Shown here: positions 1 to 8,026 of the stretch, one piece after another
Layout of the letters: each line of letters begins with the position of its first letter
How positions within the stretch are numbered: position 1 is the stretch's first letter
Assembly (NCBI GenBank): GCA_963788505.1
Contig: CAWBGY010000005.1
Span: forward strand, 1,364,001-1,428,000
Reading direction: 5' to 3'
Source of the DNA: JAIQFF01 sp963788505
GTDB taxonomy: Bacteria; Acidobacteriota; Terriglobia; Terriglobales; Acidobacteriaceae
DNA length: 64,000 bases
Position numbers and translations under genes: made by a program
The notes under the pieces: generated by a model
Databases searched by the model: none
Seen by the model: the letters and a program-made list of their open reading frames with translations, nothing else
Told to the model about the DNA's origin: nothing

Positions 1-1
1 T

Positions 2-733
2 TCGCGTGTGGGAAATTATGTTCGCTATCGGCCTGCGTATCCCTCCGCGGTTCTCGATCTGCTGAAGAATGACTGCGGCCTTACCGCCGCCTCCGTGATC
101 GCCGATATCGCTTTCGGCACTGGCATCTTCACCCGCATGCTGCTGGAAAACGGAAATCGAGTGTTTGGCGTGGAGCCCAATGCCGAGATGCGCCAGGCGG
201 GAGAAGAATCTCTGCGCTCCTACCCACACTTCACCAGCGTGGTGGGCACGGCGGAAGCCTCGACTCTCGAGGATCACAGCGTCGATTTTGTCACTGCGGC
301 CCAGGCGGCGCACTGGTTCGATCGGGAGAGAGCGCGCCGCGAGTTCATTCGCATCTGCCGGCCCGGCGGCTGGACAGTGCTGCTGTGGAATGAGCGGCGC
401 ACCGGATCAACGCCCTTCCTCCGGGCCTACGAGCACCTGCTGCTGAAATACGGCACCGACTATCAGGATGTACGCTCCGAGCGCACCACGGAACAGATTG
501 AAACGTTTTTCGCGCCCTCGCGATTTGAAGTCCGCGCTTTTGACTATCACCAGAACTTCGACTATCCGGCGCTCGAAGGGCGCTTGCTATCGTCCTCCTA
601 TACGCCGCAAGCGAATGATGCCGGCTACACGCCCATGCTGCACGATTTGCGGCAAGTGTTCGACGCGCATCAGGCAAACGGTCGAGTGACGTTCGAGTAC
701 GACACCCGGGTGTATTACGGACAGCTGGGATAA
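2..733 (+). CDS. SAM-dependent methyltransferase, class I, 5' end missing
   Basis: Open from the left edge, so the true start lies outside; the GTG at 8 is an internal valine in a stretch (VGNYVRYRPAYP) that normally follows 10-20 residues of N-terminus in this family. It is a Methyltransf_11-type fold: motif I is DIAFGTG, a variant of the usual D-x-G-x-G-T-G SAM-binding loop, followed by the acidic end of strand 2 (VFGVEPN) and the post-motif AQAAHWFD, typical of the group that includes trans-aconitate-methyltransferase-like proteins. The substrate cannot be predicted. It ends 66 bases before a decarboxylase gene on the same strand. The family call is firm and the role unknown. Confidence 0.85.
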   Translation, partial: SRVGNYVRYRPAYPSAVLDLLKNDCGLTAASVIADIAFGTGIFTRMLLENGNRVFGVEPNAEMRQAGEESLRSYPHFTSVVGTAEASTLEDHSVDFVTAAQAAHWFDRERARREFIRICRPGGWTVLLWNERRTGSTPFLRAYEHLLLKYGTDYQDVRSERTTEQIETFFAPSRFEVRAFDYHQNFDYPALEGRLLSSSYTPQANDAGYTPMLHDLRQVFDAHQANGRVTFEYDTRVYYGQLG

Positions 734-799
734 CTCTTCGAGACCAGTCGATTTAACGTCTCGGACCTTGAGCAAGTGCGGCATGAGACTGGAGATTGA

Positions 800-2236
800 A
801 TGCCTGGCGAGAAAACGTTTCACATGACGCCCGAGGAATTCCGGCGCCACGGACATACGGTAGTGGACTGGATCGCCGACTACTACGCGCGCATCGAGTC
901 GTTCCCCGTGCTCTCACGGGCTGAGCCGGGACAGATTCGGGCTTCCCTGCCGGCCGCTCCTCCGCTGAAGGGCGAGCCTTTTCCCGCCATCCTCGCCGAC
1001 ATTGAAAAGCTGATCCTTCCCGGCATCACGCACTGGCAATCGCCGAATTTCTATGCCTACTTTCCTTCGAATGCGTCCGGCCCGGCGATTCTCGGCGACC
1101 TGCTTTCTTCCGGCCTGGGCGTGCAGGGAATGCTGTGGGCCACCAGCCCGGCCTGCACCGAACTGGAGACCCATGTGCTGGACTGGCTGGTCACCATGCT
1201 GGACCTGCCACGGAAATTTCTTTCCAGCAGCAGCGGCGGAGGAGTGATCCAGGACACGGCGTCGAGCGCATCGCTGTGCGCGCTGCTGGCGGCGCGGGAG
1301 CGGGCCACCAGCTTCGCCAGCAATCAGCGCGGCTGCGATGGCAAATTGGTCGCCTACACTTCGTCCCAGGCGCACTCGTCCCTCGAAAAGGACGCCCAGA
1401 TCGCCGGCATTGGACGGGACAATTTACGCGCCATCGAGGTCGACGAAAATTTCGCCATGCTCCCCGAAGCCCTGGCCCGGCGGATCGAGCAGGACCGCCG
1501 GGCGGGCCTTGTTCCATTCTTTGTCTGCGCTACCGTGGGTACAACTTCTTCGAATGCGATCGATCCCGTGCCCGAAATTGGCCGCATCTGCCGGGAGCAT
1601 AAACTCTGGTTGCACGTGGACGCTGCCATGTCCGGCACGGCCGCACTTTGCCCTGAATTTCGCCACACCCATGCCGGCCTGGAGCTTGCCGACAGCTACT
1701 GCTTCAATCCCCACAAGTGGATGTTCACTAATTTCGACTGCGATTGTTTTTATGTCGCTGACCGTAAGGCCCTCATCCAGACTCTTAGCGTTCTTCCGGA
1801 ATATCTGCGCAACCAGGCCACTGAAACCGGCGCTGTAATCGATTATCGCGACTGGCAGATTCCGCTCGGCCGGCGCTTTCGGGCACTCAAGTTGTGGTTC
1901 GTGATCCGGCACTATGGCGTGGAAGGCCTGCAGCATCACATCCGGCGGCATGTTGAATTGGCGCAGCAGCTCGCCGAGTGGGTCAGGAATGACGACCGCT
2001 TCGAGATGGCCGCGCCGGCGCCGTTGAACCTGGTGTGTTTCCGCCACAAAGGCGGGGATGAAATTAACCAGTCCTTGATGGACCGCCTCAATCGCAGCGG
2101 CGACCTCTATCTGACGCATACACGGCTGAACCATCGCCTGACCCTGCGGCTGTGCGTGGGCCAGACCAACACCACGGCTCGGCATGTGGAGAAGGCATGG
2201 AAACGAATTCAGGAAGAGGCTGCGAAGCTGGGTTAA
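800..2236 (+). CDS. PLP-dependent aromatic-L-amino-acid decarboxylase family protein
   Basis: 478 residues, the usual size for group II decarboxylases (PF00282; DOPA/tryptophan/tyrosine decarboxylases). The lysine that should form the Schiff base with pyridoxal phosphate is K306 in FNPHKWMF. The upstream HVDAAMSGTAAL segment supplies the cofactor-binding aspartate, and SSSGGGVIQDTASSAS matches the phosphate-binding region. The start is supported by GGAG six bases upstream. Known members release CO2 from aromatic amino acids to give amines; tyrosine, tryptophan or phenylalanine are all possible and sequence inspection does not decide. No pathway neighbours are present. Confidence 0.9.
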   Translation: MPGEKTFHMTPEEFRRHGHTVVDWIADYYARIESFPVLSRAEPGQIRASLPAAPPLKGEPFPAILADIEKLILPGITHWQSPNFYAYFPSNASGPAILGDLLSSGLGVQGMLWATSPACTELETHVLDWLVTMLDLPRKFLSSSSGGGVIQDTASSASLCALLAARERATSFASNQRGCDGKLVAYTSSQAHSSLEKDAQIAGIGRDNLRAIEVDENFAMLPEALARRIEQDRRAGLVPFFVCATVGTTSSNAIDPVPEIGRICREHKLWLHVDAAMSGTAALCPEFRHTHAGLELADSYCFNPHKWMFTNFDCDCFYVADRKALIQTLSVLPEYLRNQATETGAVIDYRDWQIPLGRRFRALKLWFVIRHYGVEGLQHHIRRHVELAQQLAEWVRNDDRFEMAAPAPLNLVCFRHKGGDEINQSLMDRLNRSGDLYLTHTRLNHRLTLRLCVGQTNTTARHVEKAWKRIQEEAAKLG

Positions 2237-2348
2237 CTTCGGGGGCAGACACTCTTGCCGCTCGGGGCAGGCTTTGTCCCCGCGTTGCCGACGAACCTGC
2301 GACCAACCTCAACTGAGCAGCGACAAGAGTTAAACAAACACTTTCACG

Positions 2349-2384
2349 CTGACACCAGCACGAGCGGGACGCTCGCGCCTACAT
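2349..2384. repeat. GC-rich palindromic repeat ending a GAF gene
   Basis: Contains a hairpin (CGAGCGGGACGCTCG) bounded by GCGCCTACA. On the minus strand it begins TGTAGGCGCG, and its TAG is the stop codon of the minus-strand GAF gene. It resembles the elements at 11228 and 39666. Confidence 0.55.
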
Positions 2385-2810
2385 TACGAGACGCGATGCA
2401 TCCGTGCGAGCCTTGCGGACGAGGTACTTCCCCCGGCCCGTAAGAAAACGCGCCAGAGCGTTGGCCACACCTTCCAGCAGCACCCGGTCTCCCGCGCCAA
2501 AAGCATTTTCGTGCTCGCTCTCTACACTCAGCACTCCCAGTTCCCGCGAAGCCAACTTGATGGAGATGAGTATTTTGCAGCGAGTTTCCGGAAGGGTAAC
2601 TTCACCCGGGACGTCTCCGCCGGTGCCCAGCAACCGCTGGGCTGCGCCTTCTCCGACCGCCAGGAAGATGCCGACCCAGGCATAATGCCGTCCGCGGCAC
2701 AGGAGATCGATCACATCCTCCAGCGGGGAATCACGCGTGGACGGTCGGCTGGCCGCAAGCAAACGTTCAACGTCAGCCAGCAGCCGGTGGGTGGAACAAT
2801 AAACTTTCAA
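2379..2810 (-). CDS. small single-domain GAF protein
   Basis: 143 residues, apparently one GAF domain: an N-terminal helix, HYAWVGIFLAVGEGAAQRLL, a central strand with ILISIKLASRELGVLSVES, and a final helix GDRVLLEGVANALARFL, which is the typical beta-hairpin to C-terminal helix arrangement. GAF domains bind small ligands such as cyclic nucleotides or sense redox state; no output domain is attached. No ATG is available, so the likely start is TTG at 2810, with AGGA about eight bases upstream. The stop codon lies inside a palindromic repeat, so the C-terminus may be an acquired end. Confidence 0.7.
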   Translation of the reverse strand: MKVYCSTHRLLADVERLLAASRPSTRDSPLEDVIDLLCRGRHYAWVGIFLAVGEGAAQRLLGTGGDVPGEVTLPETRCKILISIKLASRELGVLSVESEHENAFGAGDRVLLEGVANALARFLTGRGKYLVRKARTDASRLVM

Positions 2811-2937
2811 GGGCGAGTCCTAAAGGGCAAGAAAATCGAGGCCAGTTTAACGGCAGCGGCGACGAGGGTCAACGACCTTCTGCCATCGTCGTTTCCAGTC
2901 TTGGGCCGAAGCCCGTGGGCAGCCAGCCAACAGATGA

Positions 2938-3921
2938 CTACCTCTTCTGCAATTCCTTGGGCTTGTCGGGAAGCGAATCGGAGGCGGAAGGGTCCGGTTT
3001 CCAGGCGGTCGGGTTGGCGGCAGCGGATGGGTTTACTCCGAAATCCCAGACGTAGAGATTCATTCCATCTTTTCCCAATAGCTCGACCACCGCATACTCC
3101 CCGGGCTCCAGATCGCTCGAAGGCGTCACCTTGACCCAGCCGCCGGTGAGCCGGGTCGACGTGGTGGGCACCAGCTTCTGTTCCTGGCTGACCTTGCCGT
3201 AGATGGCGACCTTGATGTCCCCGACAATGCGCTTGTCCTTGCTGCTCTGCAGACGCACGATTTTGAAACGGTCCCAGGCCAGTTGCTCTTCCTTTGATTT
3301 CTCGGCGATCTGGGTGGCTTTGTCGACTTGGTCCTGCTGCTCGAGATTGACGTAAATCGCGGGCACGGTGACATGCGCCTGGATCTTGGCATGCAAGCCG
3401 GGCAGTTCGATGGTCTGCCTGGCGCTGGCAATGGGATTGATGGTGGCGCGCAGAATGTTGCCCTTCATGTTTTTGTTCAGCTCGCCACTGCTCTGTTGCA
3501 ATTCCACCAACTGCGGTTGGGTCTGGAACGTGTCGAGCAGGATCACTCCACCGTCATCGGGCAAACGCAGCCCGGGCGCAACATGCGGCGACTTGGCTTC
3601 ATCGGCCAGGCGTTCGGCTTCCAATTCCTTATCGAGATCCACGACTTCCGGAGCGGACTTGCCGGCGGCGCGGTCCTTTTCGTACTTGTCGGTGGCCGCC
3701 CAATCCACCAGGGCGTTGGGAACTTCTTCCCACTCGCTGCGCTCCGCGCTCAGATAGCGCACGCGGTCGCCTTTGACCTCCCACTTGGTGGCTAGCTGGT
3801 AACTACCATCCTTGAGGATGAGGCGTTTTGCGAGCTGTTGCGCGGGCGCAGGCGTGGCCACCATTACGAGCAGAGTGGCTCCCGCCAGCAGACCGACCAT
3901 GAGACCGTAAAGCCGATGCAT
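2938..3921 (-). CDS. secreted protein of unknown function
   Basis: The start was placed at ATG 3921 because the protein then begins with a clean signal peptide (MHRLYGLMVGLLAGATLLVMV, cleavage near PAPAQQ); the in-frame extension upstream runs through repeat DNA. About 327 residues. After the signal comes KRLILKDGSYQLATKWEVKGDRVRYLS, a short beta motif seen in many acidobacterial proteins that follow a TonB-like or SH3-like theme, then a charged helical part and a beta-rich C-terminal domain ending GEYAVVELLGKDGMNLYVWDFGV. I do not recognise a named family. It is divergent from pyrG. Confidence 0.7.
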   Translation of the reverse strand: MHRLYGLMVGLLAGATLLVMVATPAPAQQLAKRLILKDGSYQLATKWEVKGDRVRYLSAERSEWEEVPNALVDWAATDKYEKDRAAGKSAPEVVDLDKELEAERLADEAKSPHVAPGLRLPDDGGVILLDTFQTQPQLVELQQSSGELNKNMKGNILRATINPIASARQTIELPGLHAKIQAHVTVPAIYVNLEQQDQVDKATQIAEKSKEEQLAWDRFKIVRLQSSKDKRIVGDIKVAIYGKVSQEQKLVPTTSTRLTGGWVKVTPSSDLEPGEYAVVELLGKDGMNLYVWDFGVNPSAAANPTAWKPDPSASDSLPDKPKELQKR

Positions 3922-3990
3922 AGTGCCAACTAGTTGGATGCATGCTCTCGCTGCCCAGTGTACTCCGCAATCGGGCTGCCGGCGGGCCTT

Positions 3991-4120
3991 CCCTTTGCGG
4001 CCTTTGCGGTCTTTCTTTGCGACCTTTGCGGTTGAGCTTTGTGCATGCATCAGGCAAGGTCAAGCCCTTTACCGCAAAGGACGCGAAGGAAGACCGCAAA
4101 GTTCGCAAAGAAAGCAAAGC
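3991..4120. repeat. CTTTGCGG-type long inverted repeat
   Basis: The left arm (3991-4032) is built of repeated CTTTGCGG units and the right arm (4071-4120) of ACCGCAAAG units. The arms are complementary over about 40 bases with a few mismatches, around a 38-base spacer. It sits between divergent genes upstream of pyrG and could fold as a long hairpin in either transcript. Confidence 0.75.
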
Positions 4121-4219
4121 GAGCAAAACTATTTCTAGGCACTCGAAAACATTTCTGGCATAATTGGTCGTGCACCCATCCTGCACAAAATTTCAAAGAC
4201 AATTTAAGGTGAGGAATCG

Positions 4220-5893
4220 ATGTCGGCAAAGTACATCTTTGTGACCGGGGGCGTGGTGTCTTCGTTGGGCAAGGGACTGGCGGCAGCCTCGATTGGCTGT
4301 CTGCTGGAAAGTCGCGGGCTGAAGGTCAACCTGATGAAGTTTGACCCTTATCTCAACGTCGACCCGGGCACCATGTCGCCGTTCCAGCACGGAGAGGTGT
4401 TCGTCACCGACGATGGGGCCGAGACGGATCTCGACCTGGGCCACTACGAGCGCTTCACCCACGCCAAGCTTTCTCGCGACAACAACTGGACCACCGGACG
4501 CATTTACGAACAGATCATCGCCAAGGAACGGCGCGGCGACTATCTGGGCAAGACCGTGCAGGTGATTCCTCACGTCACCAATGAAATCAAGGCGGCGATG
4601 AAGAAGGTAGCGCAGGATGTGGATGTCGCCATCGTCGAAGTCGGAGGCACGGTGGGCGACATCGAGTCGCTGCCCTTCATGGAAGCGATCCGGCAGATGC
4701 GGCAGGAACTTGGCCGCGACCATACCTTGTTCATGCATGTGACGCTGGTGCCGTTCATCGCCGCCGCCCAGGAACTCAAGACCAAGCCGACCCAGCACTC
4801 GGTGAAAGAACTTCTCAGCATCGGGATCCAGCCCGACATTCTGCTTTGCCGCACCGACCGGTTTCTCTCCAAGGAGATCAAGTCGAAAATTGCCCTCTTC
4901 TGCAACGTGGAAGAAGAGGCGGTGATCACGGCCAAGGACGTCGCCTCCATTTACGAAGTGCCTCTGGTGTTTTCGCGTGAAGGCGTGGATTCCCTGGTGC
5001 TTCGCTACCTGCGCCTGGAGGCGAAAGATCGCGATCTCAAGGACTGGGAGGAGATTGTGCACCGGGTCTACAACCCGAAGGCCGAAGTCACGATCGGGAT
5101 TGTGGGCAAGTACGTAGAGTACGAAGATTCCTACAAATCATTGAAAGAGGCGCTGGTCCACGGTGCGCTGGCGCACAACCTGAAACTGAACCTGAACTGG
5201 ATCGAAGCTGAAGGCCTCGTAACCGGAGACCGGACCTATGAAGAACAACTGGCGGACTACGACGGTTTGCTGGTGCCGGGGGGCTTTGGCAAGCGTGGCA
5301 TCGAAGGCATGCTGATCGCGATCCGTTACGCTCGCGAAAACAAGGTCCCGTATTTTGGCATTTGCCTGGGCATGCAGACGGCGTGCATTGAATTTGCTCG
5401 CAACGTCTGCGGACTGGCGGACGCCAACTCGAGCGAATTCGATCCGGCCACACCGCATCGCGTGATCTACAAACTGCGCGAACTGCGCGGGGTGGAGGAA
5501 CTGGGCGGCACCATGCGACTGGGCGCCTGGCCCTGCAAGATCGAGCCCGGGACCCTGGCACACAAAATCTATGGCAAGCTCGAAATCAGCGAACGCCATC
5601 GCCATCGCTACGAATTTAACCGCGAATACGAGGAAACCTTGATCGCGGGCGGGTTGCGGATTTCCGGGTCGACACCGGACGGAACCTACGTGGAGATAGT
5701 GGAGTTGCCCGATCATCCGCACTTTATCGGATGCCAGTTCCATCCCGAATTCAAGTCGAAGCCGCTGGAGCCGCATCCGCTGTTCAAGACGTTCATCGGC
5801 GCCTCGTACGAGCATGGGCTCAAGCGCCGGTCGGAAAAGGCAGCCTCCGAAGTGGAGATGTTCCACCGGCCGGAGAAGATGGGAAAAAGATAG
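4220..5893 (+). CDS. pyrG: CTP synthase
   Basis: Makes CTP from UTP, ATP and glutamine in the cytoplasm, the last step of de novo pyrimidine nucleotide synthesis. 557 residues, close to the usual 540-550. The N-terminal synthetase domain opens with GGVVSSLGKG (ATP-binding loop) and continues with DPYLNVDPGTMSPFQHGEVF. The C-terminal class I glutamine amidotransferase domain has the nucleophile C382 in GICLGMQ and the His/Glu pair H508/E510 in HPEF. GGTGAGG just upstream supports the start. It is followed by kdsA after a hairpin repeat; CTP is also the co-substrate for activating Kdo, so co-location with kdsA makes metabolic sense. Confidence 0.98.
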   Translation: MSAKYIFVTGGVVSSLGKGLAAASIGCLLESRGLKVNLMKFDPYLNVDPGTMSPFQHGEVFVTDDGAETDLDLGHYERFTHAKLSRDNNWTTGRIYEQIIAKERRGDYLGKTVQVIPHVTNEIKAAMKKVAQDVDVAIVEVGGTVGDIESLPFMEAIRQMRQELGRDHTLFMHVTLVPFIAAAQELKTKPTQHSVKELLSIGIQPDILLCRTDRFLSKEIKSKIALFCNVEEEAVITAKDVASIYEVPLVFSREGVDSLVLRYLRLEAKDRDLKDWEEIVHRVYNPKAEVTIGIVGKYVEYEDSYKSLKEALVHGALAHNLKLNLNWIEAEGLVTGDRTYEEQLADYDGLLVPGGFGKRGIEGMLIAIRYARENKVPYFGICLGMQTACIEFARNVCGLADANSSEFDPATPHRVIYKLRELRGVEELGGTMRLGAWPCKIEPGTLAHKIYGKLEISERHRHRYEFNREYEETLIAGGLRISGSTPDGTYVEIVELPDHPHFIGCQFHPEFKSKPLEPHPLFKTFIGASYEHGLKRRSEKAASEVEMFHRPEKMGKR

Positions 5894-5895
5894 CT

Positions 5896-5973
5896 CACCA
5901 CGGGGAACGCGGAGGGCACCGAGGAAAACTCAAGCCTGCTTGATTTTCCCTGTGTCCCCGTGTGCTGCGTGGT
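5896..5973. repeat. hairpin repeat between pyrG and kdsA
   Basis: The left arm (5896-5928, CACCACGGGGAACGCGG...) and right arm (5944-5973) are imperfectly complementary and meet at a perfect apex TCAAGC-CT-GCTTGA (5930-5943). The whole gap between the genes is this hairpin, and its right arm ends seven bases before the kdsA ATG. Confidence 0.7.
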
Positions 5974-5979
5974 TCGACC

Positions 5980-6822
5980 ATGACCACTTCCTTTCAAATC
6001 GACAATGTCCGGATCGGCGCGGGAAATCTGTTCCTGATTGCCGGGCCGTGTGTGATCGAGAGTGAGCAGCATGCCATCTTTATGGCGGAAGTGATCAAGG
6101 GCATCACGCGCGCACTGAACTTCCCTTTCATCTTCAAGGCTTCCTACGACAAGGCCAATCGCACGTCCATCCGCAGCTATCGCGGCCCCGGGCTGGTAGA
6201 GGGCCTGCGCATCCTGAAAAAGGTAAAAGATGAAGTGCACGTGCCGATTCTTACCGACGTGCACGAAACCGCGGACGTAGCCAGAGTTGCGGAAGTCGCT
6301 GACATTTTGCAGATTCCCGCATTTCTCTGCCGTCAGACTGATCTGGTCGTGGCCGCCGCCATGACCGAGCGCGTAGTCAATATCAAGAAAGGCCAGTTCG
6401 TCTCGCCTGCCGATATGCGGCATATCGTGGAAAAATGCCGCACCGCGGGCAACGACAAGGTGTTTGTGACCGAGCGCGGATCGACCTTCGGCTACAACAA
6501 TCTCGTGGTCGATATGCGTTCGCTGGCCATCATGCGAAAGTTCGTTCCCGTGGTTTTCGATGCCACCCACTCCGTCCAACTGCCGTCGTCGGCGGCTGAC
6601 GGAGATCATGCGGTGAGCGGAGGACAGCCCGAGTTTATTCCGGTGCTGGCGCGGGCCGCGGTGGCGGCGGGCGTGGATGGAATATTCATGGAAGTCCATG
6701 ACAATCCCAAGGAAGCCAAATCCGACGGGGCAAATGCGCTGGAGTCGACCAAGCTGCGCGGTGTCCTGAAAGAGTTGCAGGCGCTGCAGAACGCGCTGAG
6801 CGCCGCGCATGTAACCCCGTGA
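5980..6822 (+). CDS. kdsA: 3-deoxy-8-phosphooctulonate synthase
   Basis: Condenses arabinose 5-phosphate with phosphoenolpyruvate to Kdo 8-phosphate, the committed step of Kdo synthesis for lipopolysaccharide. 280 residues, the normal size. Family signatures include FLIAGPCVIE, FKASYDKANRTS, PILTDVHE, IPAFLCRQTDLVVA and FDATHSVQLP, as in the DAHP/Kdo8P synthase TIM barrel. ATG 5980 is preferred over the in-frame 5962 because the family begins near this point. No Shine-Dalgarno is visible because a hairpin repeat fills the leader. kdsD (9.3 kb) and kdsC (18.9 kb) complete the pathway nearby. Confidence 0.97.
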   Translation: MTTSFQIDNVRIGAGNLFLIAGPCVIESEQHAIFMAEVIKGITRALNFPFIFKASYDKANRTSIRSYRGPGLVEGLRILKKVKDEVHVPILTDVHETADVARVAEVADILQIPAFLCRQTDLVVAAAMTERVVNIKKGQFVSPADMRHIVEKCRTAGNDKVFVTERGSTFGYNNLVVDMRSLAIMRKFVPVVFDATHSVQLPSSAADGDHAVSGGQPEFIPVLARAAVAAGVDGIFMEVHDNPKEAKSDGANALESTKLRGVLKELQALQNALSAAHVTP

Positions 6823-6833
6823 GCCGGCGTGTA

Positions 6834-6856
6834 CTGAATCTGCTACCATTGCCGCC
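6834..6856 (+). promoter_or_regulatory. promoter-like module, copy 1
   Basis: CTGAATCTGCTACCATT followed by a G and CCGCC. It contains an extended -10-like TGCTACCAT, 23 bases before the ATG of the oxidoreductase. A 22/23 identical copy lies at 7991-8013 in the same position relative to the next gene, which is the main support. Confidence 0.45.
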
Positions 6857-6872
6857 CTCAGCGGAGGTCGCG

Positions 6873-7994
6873 ATGAAAAATCATTTTCTCGCCCTGCTCG
6901 CCACTTTATTGTTCGCCATGCTGACAGCTTCGGGCGCGCAAACGGCCACCAACCCGGCCCCACTTCGAGTCGCCATCGCGGGGATGGTTCACGGTCACGT
7001 GGAAGGCTTTTTCCAGCGCTCGCTGCATCGGCCTGACATCCAGATGGTGGGAATCGCCGAACCTGACCAGCAAGTTGCGGCGCGTTACGCAGCGCAGTTT
7101 GGCCTTGACCGCAGTCTGCTCTTTACCGATCTGGAAGAGATGCTGCGGAAAACCCGCCCGCAGGCCGTCCTGGCATACACCAACACCTACGATCACCGAA
7201 AAGTGGTGGAAATCTGCGCGCGGCACGGCATCCCCGTGATGATGGAAAAGCCGCTGGCCGTCAGCGCCGAGGATGCCCACGCCATTGCCGAAGCTGCGCG
7301 CAAGGGCAAGATCCAGGTGCTGGTGAACTACGAGACCTCGTGGTATCCCAGCAACCATGCGGCGTACGACATGGCCCACGACAAATCGATTGGCGACATT
7401 CGTAAGGTGGTCGTCCACGATGGTCACCAGGGTCCCAAAGAAATCAACGTGGCTCCGGAATTTCTGGCCTGGCTCAACGATCCCAAGCTTGATGGTGGCG
7501 GAGCGCTCTATGATTTCGGCTGCTACGGCGCCGATTTGATGACCTGGCTTATGGATGGGCAGCGGCCCACTTCCGTGACCGCCGTTACCCAGCAGATCAA
7601 GCCCGAGATTTATCCCCGAGTGGATGACGAGGCCACTATCATCCTGACCTACCCCAAGGCACAGGCCATCCTGCAAGCTTCATGGAACTGGCCGTTTGAT
7701 CGCAAGGATATGGAGGTCTATGGCCAGACTGGGTATGTAATCACGGTCCGCCACGACGACGTGCGGGTGCGGCTAAAGGGAGGCGAGGAGCAACAGATGG
7801 CGGCCAAACCGGTCCCTGCTCCTTACAACGATTCGCTGACCTTGTTGCGGGCGGTGGTCCTGGACGGAGCCGCGCCGGGCGCGCCTTCTTCTCTGGAAAC
7901 CAATGTTATTGTTGCCGAAATCCTGGACGCTGCCCGGCGCTCCGCGGCTTCGGGAAAATCGATTCGGCTTACGGGTGACGGAACCCCGCGCTGA
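6873..7994 (+). CDS. Gfo/Idh/MocA family oxidoreductase with signal peptide
   Basis: Predicted NAD(P)-dependent sugar or polyol dehydrogenase-like protein. The start at ATG 6873 has GGAGG upstream and yields a signal peptide (MKNHFLALLATLLFAMLTASGAQ), so the enzyme is probably exported; members with such leaders occur in soil bacteria and often carry a tightly bound cofactor. The N-terminal Rossmann fold reads LRVAIAGMVHGH with a later GIAEPD, and the family EKP motif is present in MMEKPLAVS. The C-terminal GFO_IDH_MocA_C domain follows (KLDGGGALYDFGCYGADL). About 373 residues. Substrate unknown. Confidence 0.85.
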   Translation: MKNHFLALLATLLFAMLTASGAQTATNPAPLRVAIAGMVHGHVEGFFQRSLHRPDIQMVGIAEPDQQVAARYAAQFGLDRSLLFTDLEEMLRKTRPQAVLAYTNTYDHRKVVEICARHGIPVMMEKPLAVSAEDAHAIAEAARKGKIQVLVNYETSWYPSNHAAYDMAHDKSIGDIRKVVVHDGHQGPKEINVAPEFLAWLNDPKLDGGGALYDFGCYGADLMTWLMDGQRPTSVTAVTQQIKPEIYPRVDDEATIILTYPKAQAILQASWNWPFDRKDMEVYGQTGYVITVRHDDVRVRLKGGEEQQMAAKPVPAPYNDSLTLLRAVVLDGAAPGAPSSLETNVIVAEILDAARRSAASGKSIRLTGDGTPR

Positions 7995-8013
7995 ATCTGC
8001 TACCATTTCCGCC
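7991..8013 (+). promoter_or_regulatory. promoter-like module, copy 2
   Basis: A 22/23 identical copy of the module at 6834, overlapping the stop codon of the preceding gene and ending 13 bases before the channel gene ATG. It again carries TGCTACCAT as a possible extended -10. Confidence 0.45.
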
Positions 8014-8026
8014 ATCTGATCGCCTG

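Noticed and set aside
3991..4120. CRISPR-like array of CTTTGCGG units
   Set aside because: Units are adjacent and degenerate with no unique spacers; arms are inverted, so it is a hairpin repeat. No cas genes in the window.
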